From Butyricicoccus_A sp963601915 (lineage in GTDB: Bacteria; Bacillota; Clostridia; Oscillospirales; Butyricicoccaceae): a stretch of 64,000 nt of DNA. Made by a program: the position numbers and the translations under genes. Positions 59,579 through 64,000 of the stretch are shown one piece after another. The notes below the pieces were generated by a model. It was not told where the DNA came from. It ran no database searches and saw only the letters and a list, made by a program, of their open reading frames with translations. Every line of letters starts with the position of its first letter. Position 1 is the first letter of the stretch. The stretch is from assembly GCA_963601915.1 (NCBI GenBank), contig CAVCGL010000004.1:1-64000 (forward strand), written 5' to 3'.

Positions 59579-59905
59579 TCAGAATTCTGCGTCATCATCC
59601 GCCCAAGTATCAACCAATTGAATGGCCTTGTAGACAAACAGGGCAACAGATGCAAGAAATGCGCAGAAAACCAAACCGCGATGCTTTTTGAAAAAGTCAG
59701 AAAAGGCAGTGCCAATCAGGATACCGAAAGAAATGAGCATCATTTTCAGCACAAAAACTTCTGATAACACGAATTTGCTGAGCAGGGAAGACAAGTGCTC
59801 TTGCGCCGCACTGTATCCGAGCCGGGCATACTTGCAAAGGTCTTCTGCATGAGAAGCCGCCAAATCGCGGTATTTTTCCGTCTGTTCCAATAAATCGTTC
59901 CTCAT
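59579..59905 (-). CDS. small membrane protein of unknown function
   Basis: I do not recognise this 108-residue protein. The N-terminal half is helical and charged (NDLLEQTEKYRDLAASHAED), and two hydrophobic segments follow at about residues 50-68 (VFVLKMMLISFGILIGTAF) and 78-95 (LVFCAFLASVALFVYKAI), suggesting two membrane spans with a short acidic C-terminus (ADDDAEF). Its start overlaps the stop of the exonuclease gene by four bases, so it is the last gene of a three-gene operon. Confidence 0.75.
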   Translation of the reverse strand: MRNDLLEQTEKYRDLAASHAEDLCKYARLGYSAAQEHLSSLLSKFVLSEVFVLKMMLISFGILIGTAFSDFFKKHRGLVFCAFLASVALFVYKAIQLVDTWADDDAEF

Positions 59906-60603
59906 GAGTGCTTGGCTCCTTTCTCGGTAGTCATGCGGCGTTTGGCATAATACCGCCGCCGACTCTCTTGCTTTTTCTTTTCCGACTGAATTTTTTTGCG
60001 AATTTCTGCCGAGGTCGAACAGCTTTGCCGTCCTGCCTGTGAGACATGTCCGATGCGCATTTCCAGCGCATCCAGCAGATCTTGCGTCTGAAAACAGTGC
60101 TGGCTCTTGAGCGCTTCTGCGAAAATCAGACCGCAGGCGCGGGCATCAGACAAAGCCTCGTGATGATTGAGACGAATGTCCAGATCGCTGCACACCGTGT
60201 CCAGCTTATGGTTTTCCATTTCCGGCCAAAGTAGCTGAGAAATTTTGACTGTGCAGACATAATCGAACTCCGGTACCGGAATGTCATAGTATTCGAGCAG
60301 CTTACACAAAACGGCGGTATCAAAGGCTGCATTGTGACAGACGATGAGCTGATTTTCAATGCTGCTGTGAATTTGCTCCCAAACCTGGTCAAAGGTAGGA
60401 GCATCTTTTACCATATTCTTTTTAATGCCGTGAATGCGGACGTTGTACCAGTTGAATTTTCCATATTCTTCCGGTGGGCGGATCAACGTGATGGTCTCTT
60501 TGACCGGGACATTATCCTCAAACTCGACAACGCCAATCGAGCAAGCGCTGAGCATCGATGCATTAGCGGTTTCAAAATCAATTGCTGTGAATTTCAAAAA
60601 CAA
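59902..60603 (-). CDS. DnaQ-like 3'-5' exonuclease domain protein
   Basis: The 233-residue protein is a DEDDh exonuclease of the DnaQ/PolC-epsilon type. The acidic metal ligands are visible in FTAIDFETANA (Asp-x-Glu), CHNAAFDTAVL (Asp) and the final H-x4-D motif in HHEALSDARACG. It lacks polymerase or helicase domains; the C-terminal 40 residues are very basic (KKKQESRRRYYAKRR) and may bind nucleic acid. It could act in DNA repair proofreading or RNA trimming. Coupled by overlap to the membrane protein gene. Confidence 0.9.
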   Translation of the reverse strand: MFLKFTAIDFETANASMLSACSIGVVEFEDNVPVKETITLIRPPEEYGKFNWYNVRIHGIKKNMVKDAPTFDQVWEQIHSSIENQLIVCHNAAFDTAVLCKLLEYYDIPVPEFDYVCTVKISQLLWPEMENHKLDTVCSDLDIRLNHHEALSDARACGLIFAEALKSQHCFQTQDLLDALEMRIGHVSQAGRQSCSTSAEIRKKIQSEKKKQESRRRYYAKRRMTTEKGAKHS

Positions 60604-60612
60604 GCCTCCAGT

Positions 60613-61296
60613 TTATTGATGGCGAACCCGCTCTTCGGCCGTGCGAAGAAAATAGTAAAACGGCGCAATTCGCTTCAGATGATATATCATTATATCATAG
60701 AATGAGCCGTCAAACAAGGCGGTATGGTCGTCACAGAAGTAACTGACACCGATATTTTTTCGATTTAGCCAAGTTTGATCGGCTTCCGGCGCGTCCGGAA
60801 ACGGCGGACGCTTATAACAATCGCCATACAGCGAAAAAGCAGGCGTCTGTGCTAAGGCTTGTCTTGCCTGCTGATAGCGGATGTCATGGTTCAGAATCAT
60901 CTGGCGAAATTCATCACGGACGTTGGTCGGAATATGATAATACCCCACACCATATCCCCAGCCTTCCTGCTCAATCTCAAAATAATAGCACAGCGAATCA
61001 CTCAAGTGCTGTTTCGGATGACGAAACGTCAGCCAGAGATGATCGCGATATAAATCCTTGTTTTTGGTGAACCGATTGTCGCGGCGCACGCGGCTGAGCA
61101 CTTTATACGGCATCACGACAAACTGCGGATCAATTTCCAGCATCGTTGGTGCCATTTGCTCGGTCAAATGATAAAACGGTTCGATTGCCAATTTGCGGCA
61201 GTCTGCTTTGTGTTCTTCGTACCACGCTTTGCTGTTACGGATGTGATTCTCCGCGAGAAAATCCAGCATCTGCGGCGTGAATTCTTGGAATACCAT
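60613..61296 (-). CDS. DUF2461 family protein
   Basis: The 227-residue protein matches DUF2461 (TIGR02453-like): starts with FTPQMLDFLAENHIRNSKAW followed by the conserved basic/aromatic core (YRDHLWLTFRH) and a KRIAPFYYFLRTAEE end. The function is unknown; members are widespread cytosolic proteins in bacteria. AAGGAG precedes ATG 61296; the frame is open to 61347 but that would run into the promoter. It heads the three-gene minus-strand operon with the exonuclease. Confidence 0.87.
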   Translation of the reverse strand: MVFQEFTPQMLDFLAENHIRNSKAWYEEHKADCRKLAIEPFYHLTEQMAPTMLEIDPQFVVMPYKVLSRVRRDNRFTKNKDLYRDHLWLTFRHPKQHLSDSLCYYFEIEQEGWGYGVGYYHIPTNVRDEFRQMILNHDIRYQQARQALAQTPAFSLYGDCYKRPPFPDAPEADQTWLNRKNIGVSYFCDDHTALFDGSFYDIMIYHLKRIAPFYYFLRTAEERVRHQ

Positions 61297-61335
61297 AAAG
61301 ATACGATCTCCTTGCAAGTTTTTTTGTAGAATTCT

Positions 61336-61364
61336 ATTGTAGCGCATCTGCTTCTTTGTTTCAA
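61336..61364 (-). promoter_or_regulatory. promoter of the DUF2461-exonuclease operon
   Basis: On the minus strand TTGAAA (61359-61364) and TACAAT (61336-61341) are 17 bases apart. The same hexamer, read on the plus strand as TTTCAA, is the -35 of the divergent promoter. Confidence 0.75.
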
Positions 61365-61387
61365 ATTTTTTCTATCTATGATATAAT
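61359..61387 (+). promoter_or_regulatory. promoter of the SPFH protein gene
   Basis: TTTCAA (61359-61364), 17-base spacer, TATAAT (61382-61387), 38 bases before the ATG. It shares its -35 hexamer with the divergent operon promoter. Confidence 0.7.
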
Positions 61388-61424
61388 CAATTTGCAAAAC
61401 TGACAAAACCACAGGGAGGAAACC

Positions 61425-62348
61425 ATGGAAAAAGGAACCAATCAGGAAACACAAGTGCAGTCGGAAAAGCCGAAAAAAAGCAAGAAAAAGATTGCACTGG
61501 TCGCAGTTATTGTCGTTGTTTTAGGCATTTTCTGCGTTAAGTCGTTTGACCGCGTCGGACAAGGCGAAGTCGGCGTTGTGTACACGATGAGCAGCGGCGT
61601 ACAGGATAAGACACTGTCTCCAGGCTATCATTTTATCGCGCCGTGGGCAAAGGTAAAGCATTATCCGGTTGCACAGCAGCAGCTAGTACTGTCCAATAAT
61701 CCGGAGGATTACAATGAAAGCGAACATGCGGACTGGCATGTCGATGCTCCGGCAGACGGCGGCATGGTTAAGCTGAACATGACGGTCAACTACAATTTCA
61801 TTCCGGATCGCGTGACGGATTTGTATGAGAAGTTTAACGGCATGGACGGCGACCAGATCGTGGATACGATGGTGCAGAACAGCATTATCGCTTACATCAA
61901 AGAAGTTACACCGCAGTTCTCTGTCATGGACATTTACAGCGACAAGCGTTCGGAGGTCAGCAAGACCATCACGGAGTATTTGAACACTAAGCTGACAGAG
62001 GAATACGGCATCAACATTTCTTCCGCTCTGATTATTGATGTGCAGCTGGACGAAGCCCTGCAGGAAAAGGTTAAGGCGAAGGAACAGGCAAAACAGGATG
62101 CAGAAAAGGCGGAACTGGACAAGCAGACTGCCATCGCACAGGGCGAAGCGGATAAAGCGCGCGCAGAAGCTGCCGCAGCAGTTACGATTACCAATGCACA
62201 GGCGGAAGCAGAGGCAAATAAGATTATCTCGGATTCGATTACGGATAATCTCATTCGCATGACGGAAGCAGAAGCACGGAAAAAACACGGCTGGGTCACG
62301 GTAAAGGGAGCAGATACCGTCGTTGCTGACGCGTCAAAGGGAAACTAA
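61425..62348 (+). CDS. SPFH/Band 7 prohibitin-like protein
   Basis: The 307-residue protein has a charged N-terminus, one transmembrane segment at about residues 26-42 (KIALVAVIVVVLGIFCVKSF), a Band 7/SPFH domain (GQGEVGVVYTMSSGVQ, then APWAKVKHYPVAQQQLVLS), and an alanine- and glutamate-rich coiled coil from about residue 205 (KAKEQAKQDAEKAELDKQTA). The order is that of prohibitin/HflK-type proteins that form membrane-associated cages and scaffold proteases or microdomains. No protease gene is adjacent. Confidence 0.92.
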   Translation: MEKGTNQETQVQSEKPKKSKKKIALVAVIVVVLGIFCVKSFDRVGQGEVGVVYTMSSGVQDKTLSPGYHFIAPWAKVKHYPVAQQQLVLSNNPEDYNESEHADWHVDAPADGGMVKLNMTVNYNFIPDRVTDLYEKFNGMDGDQIVDTMVQNSIIAYIKEVTPQFSVMDIYSDKRSEVSKTITEYLNTKLTEEYGINISSALIIDVQLDEALQEKVKAKEQAKQDAEKAELDKQTAIAQGEADKARAEAAAAVTITNAQAEAEANKIISDSITDNLIRMTEAEARKKHGWVTVKGADTVVADASKGN

Positions 62349-62383
62349 AGAAAAAAATCTGCTGACAATAAAATAGTTTTGCA

Positions 62384-62427
62384 GCAAACGGCCATTCTTC
62401 CTGCAAGAGTGGTCGTTTTGTTGTTTA
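62384..62427 (+). terminator. probable rho-independent terminator
   Basis: CAGCAAACGGCCA pairs with TGGTCGTTTTGTTG with mismatches and a long loop, followed by T-rich sequence. Confidence 0.6.
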
Positions 62428-62519
62428 AAAATTTCTGCCATGTTTTCGAGTTGTACTTTATTTTCTGGCGATTCTGTTGTATACTTATTAGTAATTTATG
62501 AATCGCAGGAGGTTTTCTT

Positions 62520-62996
62520 ATGCATAGAATTTTACAGCTGCTGGAACAGGATGCCCGTATTACACCGGCGCGCATTGCGAAGATGCTTGGCATGACCGAG
62601 CAGGAGGTAAAGGACAGCATTCGTAAGTATGAGCGAGATGATGTCATTCTGGGCTATAAGGCGATTATTGACTGGGGCAAGATCAAGCGCGATAACGTGA
62701 CTGCGTTGATTGAGGTTCGCGTGAGACCACAGACCGGCGCCGGATTTGATGAGCTGGCCCAGCGCATTTATAACCACAAGCAGGTTGTAGATATGTATCT
62801 GATGAGCGGTTCCTTTGATTTCACGATCATTGTCAATGGCCGCTCCCTGCAAGAGGTTTCTCAGTTTGTATCTGAGAATCTTGCGCCGATGGAGAATGTC
62901 GTTTCGACCTCGACGCACTTTGTGCTCAAAACCTATAAGAATGCAGGCATTGCGTTTAATCCAGTTGACGAAAGAGAGGATTTCCGGAATGATTGA
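62520..62996 (+). CDS. Lrp/AsnC family transcriptional regulator (AlaR-like)
   Basis: The 158-residue protein has an N-terminal AsnC helix-turn-helix (ILQLLEQDARITPARIAKML, TEQEVKDSIRKYERDDVI) and a C-terminal amino-acid-sensing RAM domain (VDMYLMSGSFDFTIIVNGRS). It overlaps the following aminotransferase gene by eight bases, an arrangement resembling the alaR-alaT pair of Bacillus subtilis, in which an Lrp-type protein controls alanine aminotransferase. The perfect AGGAGG before the ATG is at 62507-62512. Confidence 0.92.
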   Translation: MHRILQLLEQDARITPARIAKMLGMTEQEVKDSIRKYERDDVILGYKAIIDWGKIKRDNVTALIEVRVRPQTGAGFDELAQRIYNHKQVVDMYLMSGSFDFTIIVNGRSLQEVSQFVSENLAPMENVVSTSTHFVLKTYKNAGIAFNPVDEREDFRND

Positions 62997-64000
62997 TTAC
63001 TCGGCTCTGATCTCGGACAAAGCACGGGAAATCAAGCCGTCCGGCATCAGAAAATTCTTTGACATCGTCAATACGATGGATGATGCGATCTCTTTGGGTG
63101 TTGGTGAGCCGGATTTCCAGACACCTTGGCAGATTCGCCGTGCAGGTATTGACTCTCTGCAGCAGGGCAAGACGTTCTATACGTCTAACTGGGGTCTGGC
63201 AGATTTGCGCAAGGAAATTTCAAACTATGCGATGGAAAATTACCATCTGGAGTACGATTATCACGATGAGATCATCGTGACGGTTGGCGGCTCTGAGGCG
63301 ATTGACAATGCTCTGCGTTCGTTCGTGTCTGATGGAGATGAAGTGCTGATTCCGGAGCCGTCCTTTGTCTGCTATACGCCGCTGGCCATGATGGCAGGCG
63401 GTGTGCCGGTTCCGCTGGAAACGCGCATGGAAGACGGCTTTAAGCTGACGGCTGAGACGCTCAAGAAGGCAATCACGCCGAAAACCAAGGTGTTGATTAT
63501 GCCGTTCCCAAACAATCCGACCGGCGCCATTATGACGCGGGAAGATTTGGAAGAAATTGCAGCGGTTTTGCGCGATACCAACATTATTGTTATTTCTGAT
63601 GAGATTTACTGCGAGCTGACCTATGGCGGCAAGCAGCATGTCTGCTTTGCGGAGCTTCCGGGTATGCGGGAGCGCACGATTGTCATCAATGGTTTTTCCA
63701 AGTCGTTTGCCATGACAGGCTGGAGACTCGGCTGGGTTATGGCACCGCGTGAGATGCTCAAGCCGCTGGTAAAAATCCACCAGTTCGGTATCATGTCCGC
63801 GCCGACGGTCAGCCAGTTTGCCGGCATCGAGGCACTGCGCACGGGCAGAGAGGACATCAAATATATGCGGGAGCAGTATGACCTGCGCCGCCGTTTTATG
63901 TACTATCGCTTGCAGGAAATCGGTATGCCATGCTTTGAACCGGAAGGTGCCTTCTATATCTTCCCATCCATTGAAAAATACATGGATGATGATGAAAAGT
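62989..64000 (+). CDS. class I/II aminotransferase (AlaT-like), truncated by window end
   Basis: The first 337 codons of a PLP-dependent aminotransferase are present; no stop occurs before the window end. Family segments are LGVGEPDFQTPWQIR, TVGGSEAIDNALRSFVSDGDEV, FPNNPTGAIMTREDLE, ISDEIYCELTYGGK and the PLP lysine in NGFSKSFAMTGWRLGW. These resemble alanine/aspartate aminotransferases of the B. subtilis AlaT/PatA group. The start ATG overlaps the Lrp regulator's stop by eight bases, so the two are translationally coupled; the amino acid is likely alanine or another branched/neutral one. Confidence 0.88.
   Translation, partial: MIDYSALISDKAREIKPSGIRKFFDIVNTMDDAISLGVGEPDFQTPWQIRRAGIDSLQQGKTFYTSNWGLADLRKEISNYAMENYHLEYDYHDEIIVTVGGSEAIDNALRSFVSDGDEVLIPEPSFVCYTPLAMMAGGVPVPLETRMEDGFKLTAETLKKAITPKTKVLIMPFPNNPTGAIMTREDLEEIAAVLRDTNIIVISDEIYCELTYGGKQHVCFAELPGMRERTIVINGFSKSFAMTGWRLGWVMAPREMLKPLVKIHQFGIMSAPTVSQFAGIEALRTGREDIKYMREQYDLRRRFMYYRLQEIGMPCFEPEGAFYIFPSIEKYMDDDEK

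Overview
The window looks like an ordinary chromosomal segment of a mid-GC, low-to-moderate-GC-branch Firmicute, most likely a gut-type member of the class Clostridia (Oscillospirales/Butyricicoccus-like is my best guess, not proven). The reasons are the strong AGGAGG ribosome-binding sites, the TTGACA/TATAAT promoters, and the gene families present: DUF1846, DUF1858, a SigH-type sigma factor, RqcH, TrmK-Nif3, NhaC, a TRAP-TAXI importer and SLH-anchored surface protein. No phage, insertion sequence or CRISPR array is visible.

Layout. 1-84 is the 3' end of a 5S rRNA and its terminator, so an rRNA operon ends here. 112-5043 holds a sulfite-exporter-like permease, a DUF1846 protein, a frameshifted MATE exporter, a PAP2 phosphatase and a small multidrug-export protein. 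5297-9641 is a run of an aminotransferase, a TagO/WecA-type lipid-carrier sugar transferase, UDP-GlcNAc 2-epimerase and a membrane-anchored unknown, which points to wall polysaccharide or teichoic acid linkage synthesis. 9710-15155 carries a GNAT enzyme, a methionine-gamma-lyase-family protein, ruvC-ruvA-ruvB and glmM. 15330-23160 has sigH, two small zinc/DUF proteins, trmK-nif3, an aldehyde dehydrogenase, rqcH and guaA.

23161-37067 is the most unusual part. An 890-base non-coding stretch with stacked hairpins and a promoter-terminator pair (a small RNA candidate) is followed by two 580-residue divergent adenylate-forming enzymes. These flank a 2035-residue secreted protein (transglutaminase-like core, about nine LGH repeats, three SLH domains) and a 494-residue regulator-like protein with an N-terminal helix-turn-helix. 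The second ligase is followed by an MFS carrier, suggesting uptake and activation of a carboxylate.

37195-49544 contains a small XRE regulator with a membrane partner, a Zur-controlled znuACB zinc importer, a response regulator/histidine kinase pair with a MacAB-like ABC exporter that has two different adaptor proteins, and an NhaC antiporter. 49572-64000 contains two DMT exporters, an aspartokinase, a TRAP-TAXI importer with a cytidylate-kinase-like gene, a LacI regulator divergent from a sugar-phosphate isomerase-like gene whose leader carries a strong terminator, a tRNA-Leu(CAA), a three-gene exonuclease/DUF2461 operon, a prohibitin-like protein, and an Lrp regulator overlapping an aminotransferase that runs off the window end.

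All calls come from reading the sequence and family knowledge; no database search was run. Start codons were moved wherever a ribosome-binding site, a promoter or family alignment argued for a downstream start.
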